Assembly: GCA_963978905.1 (NCBI GenBank)
Contig: OZ022259.1
Location: 51,478,727 to 51,542,726 of the forward strand
Direction of reading: 5' to 3'
Source: Trichostrongylus colubriformis
Taxonomy: Eukaryota > Nematoda > Chromadorea > Rhabditida > Trichostrongylidae
DNA length: 64,000 nt
Shown: piece by piece, positions 1 to 11,600 of the stretch
How the letters are laid out: every line of letters starts with the position of its first letter
How positions within the stretch are numbered: position 1 is the first letter of the stretch
Program-made: the position numbers and the translations under genes
The notes under the pieces: generated by a model
What the model saw: the letters and a program-made list of their open reading frames with translations, nothing else
Told to the model about the DNA's origin: nothing
The model's database searches: none

Positions 1-16
1 AGACATTGCAACTGTA

Positions 17-757
17 CAGGGGGTGCCAAAAAAAGTAATTTTGCCCACGGCGCACATCTGCCAATTTTACAAAACGTAGGGAAACGAAAGAGATAAAGGT
101 ATTGGGGCAAAACATTCCCGAAATGTTCCTCTAAAAGCAGGAACAAGCTGTGGTTCCTCACGTTCATGTTCATAAAAATATGGAGGTTTCATTCGGCGCA
201 GTCGGGCTTCGGAGTACCTACATTTAAAAATTCGCTAAAAACAGTGGAGCCAAGCTCCGTGGTAGGTCTTTTGTGGGAAGCTTCCTGAGGGTTGGCCCTT
301 CGGTTCTTGGAATTCACAGAGCCCCTGCTGCTTGGACAAGGCTGCTTTGATCCAAAGTATCATTTTCATGCCTCAAATCCGCGTCCGGAGGGGTTTCAGT
401 GGTAGGGGAACGTTTTGGCTCTTAGAAACGAAGGGCGCTGGGAATCCGGGAAAAACGCAGTGTTAAAGAACACCATCCGGTATGAATCCCCTAAGGTACC
501 CAGATTGAACGGACGTCAGCAAGGTTGTGAAAGAGGGCGAAGAAATTTCGGATTTGCCCAGTTGAGGTGATACATCTTGATCAGTCTTTCCTTGCTCCCG
601 TTTCTGCTCGTGCAGGAGGCTGCCACGGAGTATAGTGATAGAGTTAGGTCTGCTCTTGATTCTGGGAATGAGAATACCTCAATAGAATTTACTGTAGTTT
701 GGCTAAATGGGGTCGAAAGTGGAGGAGACAAAATTACTTTTTTTTTGGCACCCCCTG
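17..757. mobile_element. 741-bp TIR element (non-autonomous, Tc1/mariner type)
   Basis: Inverted ends CAGGGGGTGCCAAAAAAAGT and its complement, flanked by TA on both sides (15-16, 758-759). The paralogous block at 59.70 kb reads ...GCAACTATACAATCCGGC without it, a precise empty site. No convincing transposase frame inside. Confidence 0.85.
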
Positions 758-1218
758 TATAGTTCGGCAACTGTTACAGATATTGTAGGGGTCAAAAAAA
801 AGGGGGGAGGTCGTACTGAAGCGGCTTTTTTCATCGACAATTGGGAGTGCCCTGTCAACAACCCATCTTTAAATCAAGCCCCGAGGAAAAATTTTGGTCC
901 TGTGTGGTTACTGCGCTCTGTGATTCTTGATGGGAGCTGACTTTAGGTTTTGGAAGTGTTTATTATGGTAGCTGTGATATGCTACATGTCATTGCCGCGA
1001 TTTTGTGGCAACCGTTTCTAACGCCGTCCATAATGCGCAAAAACTTCAGACTTCGCGCGAGCACCGAATATTTTTTTGCTAGAAATCTCAACAAAACTTG
1101 CTCTCCACGATAGTCGCCTTGATGCCACTTTTACACAATTCATCGGAGAAGACCTATGCCATGTGTTTTGTGAACTCATTTTAGTCTCAGTGTAGTAAAT
1201 GAAAACAGATCCTCAATA

Positions 1219-2470
1219 TTAGGTTGCCCGGAAAGTTCTCAGCGTTTTGTGTTACTATTTTTTGTACATTCATTGCTGAGTAAAAACTCATTATCCCTTG
1301 TGTCTCAGTAGTACATCCTGAAGAGAATTTTTTGCGTTATCTATTGATATGATTGCTATTTCACCATTGATTGATGAACCCTCTTTTCTGTGGACTTTTT
1401 TGAGTCTTGTCAAAAGGGGAACTTCGGACGAGATTTTTCTTCAACTACAAATTGGGTCAATCTACAGTCGAGACAACTCGACAAATTAACCAGGTATGGC
1501 AGCTCAATAGTGTTGGAGAAAGCACCATGCGACAATGGTTCAACAAATTCTGTTCTGGAGATTTCAGCCTTGAAGAAGAACCTCGTAGCGGTCGACCTAA
1601 AGCAATACCTGGCGAGGATGAAGGCGTTTGTGGAGACTGACCCATTCCAAACAGTTCGAGAGATTGCAGAAAAGGTGGGCGTTGGCAAATCCACTGTTGC
1701 GGATGGCCTGAAACGCATTGGGAAGGTGAAAAACTCGACAAGTGTGCCCCACATTCTGAGCGACCGGCAGATTTGCACGTCTCAAGGTTCTTCTTCACTG
1801 CTTTTGCGCAACAGAAACGACCTGTTTTTGGACCGAATTGTCACCTGTGATGAAAAGTGGATCACGCATGATAACAGGAGACGTTTCGGACAGTGGTTGG
1901 ATGCCCTCGAACCACCGAGGCAATTTCCAAAGCTGGATCCTCACGCAAAAAAGATTATAGTCACAGTGTGGTGGTCATCGACTGGTGTGATCCAATTTAA
2001 CTTTGTGTCATGCAGCAGAGTCCTGAAGTGAAGAAGTCGACGAAGTGTACCGAAAATTGCGTCGACTGCAGCCAGCACTTGTCAACAGAATGGGTCCGAT
2101 TTCTTTGCATGACAACGCCCGCCCACACGTTTCACAAATCACTATCCATAAATTGAACGAATTGGGGGCTGAAGTTCTAACCCCGCCATATTCTCCAGAC
2201 CTTTCGCCAACCGACTATCATCTTTGCAACATTTTCAAAACTTCCTTGATGGAAAATACTCCATCAATTAGGAGCAGGCAAAAAACCTTCGTGGATTTCG
2301 TGGATTCTCCACCATCCAGTTTTTTAATGGGACTTATCGACTGGTGGCACATGTGCAAAAGTGTGCTGATCCGAAAGGTGCTTACTTTGATCAGATCCGA
2401 TGAGTGTTAAGAAAGTTATGATCGTCAAAATGAAACATTCAAAACGCTGAGAACTTTCCGTACAACCTAA
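1219..2470 (+). mobile_element. Mariner transposon, complete ends, broken transposase
   Basis: 1252 bp with 31-bp inverted ends (TTAGGTTG..GGAAAGTTCT) matching at 29 positions and a TA duplication at 1217-1218 and 2471-2472. The paralogous block lacks it (about 60.09 kb). Confidence 0.95.
1407..2410 (+). pseudogene. Mariner transposase, two frameshifts
   Basis: Mariner (DD34D) transposase read in three frames: 1407-1640 gives the paired helix-turn-helix (MRQWFNKFCSGDFSLEEEPR, SGRPK); the frame then shifts near 1620 to KAFVETDPFQTVREIAEKVG and the first catalytic Asp in VTCDEKWI (about 1846); a second shift near 2035 leads to LHDNARPH (second Asp, about 2112) and PPYSPDLSPTDYHL (third Asp). 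Frames 0, 1 and 2 are each used once, so no full enzyme can be made. Confidence 0.93.
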
Positions 2471-2487
2471 TATGATGTCGAACTCAC

Positions 2488-2622
2488 TTAACACAAGAAC
2501 TAGCTAGTGCTCCCGATCCACATTTCGAAAGCACCTCTTCCTTGAATAATTTCACATATTTAGCTGTGCAATCTTCAGCATCCGCTGCACAATATGCTCC
2601 GATTATACTCATCCAACGATTT
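2488..2622 (-). CDS. Gene B exon: 'MSIIGAYC...LFKEEV'
   Basis: Encodes [18 protein letters not shown] and [13 protein letters not shown], ending SSCV. Acceptor CGTTTTTAG, donor AA|GTGAGT. The gene A copy (60113-60247) has the same length and borders. The downstream exons of gene B lie beyond position 1. Confidence 0.93.
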
Positions 2623-5600
2623 CTAAAAACGAAAATTTTTACGCATACATTAGTCGCTATCAAAAAACAATTGGAAAATTGAAAAAAGTCGCCATTCAAA
2701 CGGCCACGTTCCAAAAACACTGCCGCAAATGAGCGATGCAGTCGGCTTCTACCCAGGATCTTCAGCTCAACTGCATGAGCACTAATCGTCAAGACAGCAG
2801 GAGGGACAATCTGGTTGCTCGGAAAGGGGAAGCATTTTCCATAATGGAGCGCTAGCGTCTCAAGAGGTGGTCAGTGCAATGCGCCACAAGCTTTCTAGCA
2901 AAACCCTACGGTGGATGCGTAAGGCGCGTTCTACCCAAAAGCAAGCGCGTCACATGCTGAGCATAATCACCCCTCACCCTGAATTCACTGCGCGTCAGGG
3001 CTTTCCAACTAGGTCACCGGGTCACGCGAACTGGCAAACGCGCACGAGAGTTTTCTTGCTTGCTCAGATATAAATTAACCAAATTCACAAGGTGACCGTC
3101 GAATGACCTGTTGTACGCTGACACCGATTCTCGTGGCTACAGTCCTGACTCCCATACTACATTCACCTGACCACGGCTGACACATCAGTGATAGCGTGCG
3201 CAGGAAAACATGTTTCCCGTAGAAGTCATTCTGCAGAGGAAATACGACTGTCACTCGACAGTCACTGTTGCGACTTCCGCCGTTTCATTTTTTACTTTCG
3301 TAACTGCCTGCCCAGCCTTGCTTAGCTCCGCCACCTTTTTTGCAACAATCGAACGAAATACTCAACATGATGTTTTTAACCTTACGCCGGCTATCCGTGG
3401 GTTTACCCTACTAGGCAGCAAACGCACAATTTGACTACGTACCACTGCCACGTGTAACGGACCCGCACGAATTCGATAGACGCTCGGTGATACTGCGCGC
3501 AACATACATGCGATCAATGAAGAAAACAGGCTTCGTCCCACAGGTTTTGACCATTCAGTTGTTTTTCATGGTTTTTATCATATCTCGAAATAAAGATGTG
3601 CCTTCTGATCAAAAAAACTTCACCCGTCTTGGAAGCGATTGTCATCTTTGTAGTGTTCTGTTACGTTTTGGAAAAACCTTTCTTCATACAATGGTTTCAG
3701 TAGCTTTCTCACATAGCTCTTAAACTCATAAATTAAATTAAAACAACATTCATGATCAAGGAAAGGGTTCTGTGATGAATCTAAAGATATCTTCCACGGA
3801 AACTGATCTCTCGTTTCCTAATGAATTGAAGAATGTGGAAATCATTCCAAGAGACTCGAAGAGGTTTTACATTTTACAAAAATGTTGCAAAGGAATTTTG
3901 AGCTTAAGACGAGCTTCTGGCACATAGTGCTTATCTCTTCTCAAGCCTGGGATACACAGTATCATTAGTTGTTACAAGTATGCTGAGTTATGGGCGAAGC
4001 TTCGGTGTCGGACGGGACTCGAACCCGCACTTCATGCTTTCTGGGCATATGTGCTAATCCATTACACTACCGACACCCCTTTCACCTGAAATCATCTTCT
4101 GAATGGTGTATTTACCATAGCTTATCAGCACTCACACATATAACGTGTTGATTGTGTAATGGATTAGCACATATGCCCGGAAAGCATGGAGTGCGGGTTT
4201 GAGTCCCGTTCGACACCAAGCTTTCGCGCATACAGTGGCGGTCAAAAGTTTGGAAACTTTTTAACTTTCAACCTCCCTCGATTAAGAAACAACCGAGTTG
4301 TCTTAAATTCACATGGTAAGTATAGAATTGAGTAGGAAACACATGCGTGACATCGCTTGTCGATAATCGATCAATTGGTCTACATTATGTGATTTACTCA
4401 TAATATGGCGCGTCAAAAGTATGGAAACTCTCTTGTAACGATATCATTCCGCTGCTAAGTCGTGGAGGTTTGCAACTGTTTCATAGTTTTAGGTGAAGTT
4501 ATGGCACAGTATCTCATTTTCAGATGGGATCTGGTAAAGAAGTAGCACTAGCTCTGCAGGAGGCGATTGTTCGGGCCATTCAATCTGGAACGCCCAAGAA
4601 CCTTCTTGCAGAGCAGTATCACCTCGCCAAAAGCACGATCACCAAGATTTTCAAGCGCTACCAAAGGCAAGGAGGTGTGGTGAAGACTCATCGTTCAGGA
4701 AGACCTCGTAAAAAGACACCAAGGGACGACACATTCATCGTAAGGGCCACGCATGCTGACCCGCGCGCTTCGTCAACGGACATTCCCAAGCAAGTGACAA
4801 ATTTTTAGGGCCTTTCTGTCAGCCAAAGGTCTGTTCAGCGTCGTCTGAGAGCTGGCGGATTATTTGAAAGCAGTCCCAGCAGGAAGCCACTAGTGAGCTC
4901 AAGGAAGAGGAAGGCGCGACTGAGTTTCGCACGTCAGCACCTTACCTGGACCAGAGAAGAGTCGGGAAAAGTGTTGTTCAGCGATGAATCGAAGTTCTGC
5001 CTCTTTGGCGGCGGTGGTTTGAAGTACGAGAGGCGTCCTGCGAACAAGAGAAATCACCGAAAGTACCAGGTACCAACAGTGAAGCATGGCGAGGGTAATG
5101 TGATGATATGGGCATGTTTTGGTCTATGTGGCGTTGGCCCACTTTTCCGTACCCAAGGGTATATGGTCTCGTCCGCGTTCAAGGGTGACCTGGAGAGTAC
5201 CATGCTTCCTTTTGCTCGTCGAAGAATGCCTAGGGAATGGTTTTTTCAGCATGACAATGATCTGAAGCATGCCTACCGCCTCGTGACCGACTTCCTGAGA
5301 TCGAATAAAATTACTGCCATGTGTGTGGCCAAGCCAAAGTCCGAACCTCAATCCGATTCAGCACCTTTGGGAGGAACTTCAGCGTCTTACAAGACACATT
5401 CCAGTGAAGAATTGCGATGAAAAGTATGATATTTTGTTGAAAGAATGGGCTTCGATTTCTTCGTCCGAAATTGATGCTCTGATCGAGTCAATGCCCAGAA
5501 AGTGTAAGGCTGTCATTGATTCACGCGGTTATCCAACGAAGTACTAGTTTTTCTCTCGTATTCTGACGTTATTAGGTTCGATTTTCTTTGCTACTGAGAA

Positions 5601-8600
5601 GTTTCCGAACTTTTGACGCGCCTTTTTTTGAAATAAATAGCATTTTCTCACTCAAAATTTCCACTCTCGAAAAACGACAATCCGCATCGTGTTCTCTACG
5701 TGATTTTATGCCTATTCTGTGAATTTGAGACATCTCGGTTGTTTCTTAATCGAGGGAGGTTGAAAATTCAAAAGTTTCCAAACTTTTGACCGCTACTGTA
5801 ACTCAACATACTTGTAACAACTTTCGCATTGCGAGCTGCGGCGAAAACCAGCAGCTATCAACATTCAAATCAAAATCAACAGTATCAATAATTCCACTCA
5901 CTTCACTTCATTTCATATCTTGTGAAACTAAGGTTCATGGTCCCCGTGATATTAAGTTGTAAGGAAAGTTTTGGCCGGTTTTCGCAATTTCAACTTCGGG
6001 AGATCATAGCTCGGCTCAGACTGCATCTTTTCTCACAAAATAAGCATCAGAATAAGTTGCTACACTTTTGGCACTATCAAAATATATATTTGCATATCTG
6101 ATTGCATATTTGCATATCGAATATTTGCATATCTGATTTTGATGAAGGGCTGATGAATTGTATAGCGCTAAACAAAAAAAGTCAACTTTAAATCACCATT
6201 CATTTCGAACACACTGCTGCTGAAGAAGCTGTCCAGATGCTTGGGTAAGCGGGGCTTAGTTAGCACTGAGTCTGGTGAATATCATGGACGACTGAAGGCT
6301 TCAGCTTGCAAGTGTTTCAATTACTGGAAGAGGATTTGTGGAAAATGCACTCGCGCATAGCTGCTCTGAGGGGTCCCGCGGCACCAATTTTTTTGGGTTC
6401 TTCCCGATCAAGGCTACTCGAGGTGGTCAACCAAGCTTGTGTGTTTAGCACCAATACTTCCGGACAACCCCTGCAAGCATGGGCGCTCATCGCTTTTTGC
6501 CGTTTTAGTTGAAGCGATTTTATCTATAGAAAATTCGAGCAACTCGTTCTTATTTCTGCACTTCTGAAACCAAGGACAAAGTGCTCAGTCCAATGCTCAA
6601 CCCCTCAATGCTTAACCCCCTCCCCTTGCAGCACTCACATTTGTGGTCACCTCGCTGGGACTCGGCCAAACAAGAACTCGTGAAGTGAAGTCATCTAAAA
6701 AGTGCCATTTTCGTAGTACTTCAAAATTCCCCTAATAATTCGAAAACCTTGTGGCATTCCAAATTGAACATGTATTCAGAAAGAGCAACTTTTTGTCTAT
6801 CTAAGGAGCACAATGTGTCAGCTGATTCACGTTGAAGCGCTTTGAGACTTGAATTTATCTTGTGAAATCGAAAAACCGGCCAGAACTTTCCTTACAACCT
6901 AATACATTGAGGACATCTGTACAAGAAAAGGTTGGGAAGCTGACCCAGTATGTTTGATTTACCAGACTTAATGCAATTGAAGCATGTAAAGGATGAAGTC
7001 AATGACGGCCACACGTAATGAAAAACTAGAGAAATGAAATGTTTTTTGAAAGAAAATTTGAAGCATGTTGTTCGACGTGTACAGAGCAAACACAGAGGCG
7101 AGAAATATTGGGTTGAGGAATAAGTTCCCGAGGTTTTTTCAACCCCGTTTTTCACATTGTTGTAACAAGTATCCTGTTCCCTTCATCTTTCAACAAAGCT
7201 TACATATATTATTTCCGATAGAGCTTTTTTTGCTCTACAAAATGCTAGTATCTGTTTTTCGATTCCTTCGACTACCTAATAATTATGAGGTTTGGAAATG
7301 AAGTAAGCTGAAGGCAAAATTTGCACTGGCGCACCTCATCTTCCTCTGCCATCGAGAGAAAAAAAATGTATGTGTACATGTTTCCAATAGACCTTATCCA
7401 GCTCTACAGAATGGTACTACTTTTTATATAAATCGTTCAACTTTTCGCGTTTTTAAGACTCACAAATGCAGTACATAGCAAAAGTATGCACTTTCGTTAA
7501 CTCCTCTTCCTCGCCTACCATCAAGATTGGACAGAATGTGCATATATTCATTCGATAGAGTTTTGCTCTACAAGGTGTCACCACCCACCTTTTGTATACT
7601 TTCATATTTTAGCATGTAGGAGTTAGTTCTCGCCCTCTTTTCAATTCAAAAATGCGCAATAAAATGAAATGTTTTGGCACAACGTTTCACACTACTCGAT
7701 AGAGCTCTTTTCGCTATACAGGATAGTGTTTACAGTTTTTGTTCGCAGTAATTTTTGCCATTTTTAGATCAATTTGAAGTCGACGAGATCGAGCATTTTC
7801 GACTACATGTGTCACCATGTGTCGAAAATGCTCGATTTCGTCGACCTTTAAATGATCTAAAAAATGGCAAAAATAATTAGTACAAAAACCCTAAACACTA
7901 CTTTGAATGGCGAAAAAGAGCTGTATCGAATAGTACAAAACATTTTATTTTCATTACGCAATCTTGAATTGAAAAAAAGGTGGAAACTCATTCCTACATG
8001 CTAAAATATGAAAGGATTTGAAAGACGGGTAGCATCGTCTTGTAGAGCAAAAAAAAAAGCCCTATCGAATGCGTATATATGCACATTCTCTCCAACCTCG
8101 ATGGTAGGTGAGGAAGAGAAGATAACGAAAGTGCACACTTTTACGAGTACTGCATTTGTGAGTCCTAAAAACAGCAAAAAGTCGAGCGATTTGTATAAAA
8201 AGTAGTACCATTTTGTAAGGCTAAAAAAGCTCTATCAAAATGATCTCGATGGCAGACGAGGAAGATGAGGTGCGCAAGTGCGAATTTTTGCCTTCAGCTT
8301 ACTTCATTTCCAAACCTCATAAATATTAGGTAGTCGAAGGAATCGAAAAACAGATAGTAGCATTTTGTAGAGCAAAAAAGCTCTATCGAAAACTCATATA
8401 AACTTTGTCGAAAGATGAAGGGAAGAATGTGAAAAACTTCGGGTAATTATTCCTCAACCCAATAGATCTCGCGCCCCATTCCTCTCCGATGGCATCCCCG
8501 ATCCGCCCTATCGCTTGCCGCGCAGTCCGCCGCGCGCGGCATGCGCGACGCTGAGATGCCGGGTCACGGCAAAATGGCCCGTCTCCCTTGCAATAACAGT

Positions 8601-11600
8601 GTTTAGAATTTAGGACTCTCCTTTTTTTTACTTTTTTATCTTCTGCCTTAAAACTCTGAACAACCGCAACCGAGGAGGAAAGAATGGGTTTCTTGGCAGC
8701 AGCAGATCAGTGCATTATAAGCAGCAAATTTGGTTGATAAAGACGCAATTAGACGCAATAATAATCCAACTAAATCTATTGAGAACAAACAAATACAGAG
8801 GAAACAAAAGAAACCGCAGAAATAAAAAAGGTTGGACTATATCTAGAATAGTTGCAATACACATAAAAATTTTCCCCTGACTTCGGAAGGGTGCACCAAA
8901 CACAATTAATATTCGGCACATATTTCCTTCATTAGAAAGAAAGTTTGCAGCAAATCTCTCCTTATCAGTCGTCTTTGCACCGGTCGCCCACCAGCGGTGT
9001 CCCCTCGCCAATTCCCCCTAACACCTAAAATAAATCAAGTTTTTGCGATCGTTGGTACAGCGTGAGTTGTGAATTTTCTACCAAACACACAGACACACAC
9101 CAACAAACGGTCGTTTACACATTATAGGATATTTTGAAGCCTTGCATGCCCTACACATCTAGATCTACATAATGTTGTACACATTCGGTCACTGCTTACC
9201 ATATGCAAAATGTCTCCAAAAAAAAACAAACCTGGGATGATAAACGGCTCCATGAAGTTCTCACTTTGGGATGCACTTCACAAGTAAGGCTTATCAGAAA
9301 GGTCATCAGATCGAAACGCTGCTGAGGTCGAGGAGAGAGTGTAAGTAGGCACATGCTACACATAACTTGTGTTCGATTTTATTCAGTGGCTGATTTCCTC
9401 GCGTGCAATTTGGGTAAGGGCAATAGTGTATAGTATCGACCTCACAGGAATCCCTTTTTCAGTCACAAGTAGCTGCAAAGTTGTTGCAGCGTATTACTAG
9501 GTCCTTCGGGAAGTTCTTGCGGTTTACGACCTTTGATTTCAAATGGCATATTTCGGCTCACAGTTTTTTCAATTAGTTTAGTTTTATCAATCGAGATAAG
9601 AGCCATGAGAAGTAGCACGAAGTAGCAGATTTTTGCCAAGAAGATACTAGCTTGCTTATTCCGGTTGCCCAGAACTGTGTAAATCTAGAGACGATGGAAT
9701 CCTCGAGGATCGTTTCAGCATCGTAATGGGTCTAGATGCCTTTCTCCCGAAAAAGGTTGTCCAGGCAATCGAAGAAAGGGTAGTCGATGGGAACAGGCCA
9801 GATGGGTATGGAGGATCCCGCGGAGTATCGTAGCCCCGCTCACTCAACTTTTTCAGAGTCGTTTGTGCAACACTTATGATCTGTGCTTCTCGTCGAGATC
9901 CTTACAAACCCTTCAACCGTACTAGTTTTGCTAGGATCCATGAGACTGTGGCAGTTTAGACCAGTCGCACAGCATCATACTGCCACCATGATGACGAGGC
10001 TTACCGCTTCGTCTTTGTCCAACCAATGTACAGATCGTCGTCGACTGTCCCACAAAATCCGGTTCTCATAATATGTCACAATGCGATTAAGAAATGAGTC
10101 ATTTGTGGGCCGGAGAAGAAGAATGTACGAGACATGGGGCAGAGCTGTCCTTTGTCCACTTTTTTCTAGAGACTCCAGAAAAGTTCATTTCATTCCAGGA
10201 TACAAACATTACAATGTATTGGATAGAGCGTGAAGCGGGTTTCAAATAATATAGGCATATAATATAAATAATTTAGGCAACCCTAGGGAAAAACCAAAAA
10301 ATAATAATTGAAAAAGGTAAGCATTCTAAACCGTAAGAGCTTTCTGAACGACCGACTTGTTTTCAAAGTTTATTACTATTGTAAGTTATACTGGTGTACT
10401 GTTGTGGGTTTTGAAAGAGATATTGCATGCATTCGTTTTGATCAGGCACATTCTGTGAAAATAACTATTTGTAGCCTGTTGGGTTGAAATGTGTAGGTGG
10501 AGGAAGAACATGAGAAAGAAAGAATGGGAGAAATAGTGATAAGCGGAGCTAGCGTAATGAGGGGTGAGAGGACACCCCACTACGGACATTATTTTTACTT
10601 GAGCCCTTTTGAATTTTTGCGTTGGAACAATTGAACAATGATTTTTCACGTGATTCTCATGAAGTATTATGCCTGATTTTCTGATATGGGGTGATAATGG
10701 AAATGCTGTATTTCCGTGGAAGATTCCTCCATACATGTTGATCAACTTACTAACCTTGTACAACTTCAGATCCTTCTCTGCGAAAATATGGCCACGTATA
10801 TAACTGAGCCCTGAAAGTGCTGCTTGCAACGGAATGTATTCCTGAAAACTGAATTTTTCAGACATGCTGGGCGTATGTCTGTGTATAATGCTTCCCTGGT
10901 TTATACTGATAATCAATGTATCAATATCAATAGACCTTCAATAATTTCATGAGCAATATTATTGGCACTCAAAGAGACCAGCCTTCTACAGACGAAGCGT
11001 GCTATGACTAAGCGGCGCTTACCAAGAAATTTCATAGCTCGGCTCCAGGATAGCGAAGGGACAGAAGAACTCGATGCAAATCGCCATTATTCGAGCCGCA
11101 TCGGCATTCCTGGAGCGAGCGGAGATCCACCCAGAATGGGCTGCTAACTATGCAATTACAGATCCCGACTTCCTTCTTCGTGAAACCTCGACACTGATAG
11201 TAGTTTTGAGCTTTTCTGTTAGCCAACAAGATTTTCAGATGGAATATCTATTGACGGCCTGACGTTTCGACCAGATACCTTTCTCGAAGGGCGAAACGTG
11301 ACTTAAGTTCCAGGATTTTGTCCACTACACCGCCTAACGCCTCGATACCTAGCGGTTCTAACCGAAATTTAGGAAAGCCGACGCTAGAAATGATCCCACT
11401 CAGTCCACCACCACAAAAGTAGACCAACGCACTCGGAGTTAGTTGCTGTTGGTGAGTGAGAGGTACCATGCTGTCCTTATATAAGGTGCGCCAATATGCG
11501 CGCTCCATCTTTGAAAGCTCATGGCGCCCACGCTGTTTGTAGAAGAGTTGTCAAACCTAGTTGTTATTATTCAGTGTATCTTCACAAATCACTAGGAACC

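Larger units (their letters stand above)
1..9060. repeat. Segmental duplication, gene B copy
   Basis: Matches 59.69-64.00 kb in the same orientation, interrupted in this copy by the elements at 17-757, 1219-2470, 4233-5798, 5952-6902 and 7108-8462. Shared stretches include both C-domain exons, the sequence at 2480-3960 (vs 60.1-61.57 kb), 6925-7100 (vs 61.95-62.31 kb) and 8740-8960 (vs 63.79-64.00 kb). Confidence 0.9.

Noticed and set aside
10386..10916. 176-codon minus-strand open frame as a gene of its own
   Set aside because: Only its middle (10755-10841) is an M1 exon with splice borders; the rest has no family signal and reads into intron on both sides.
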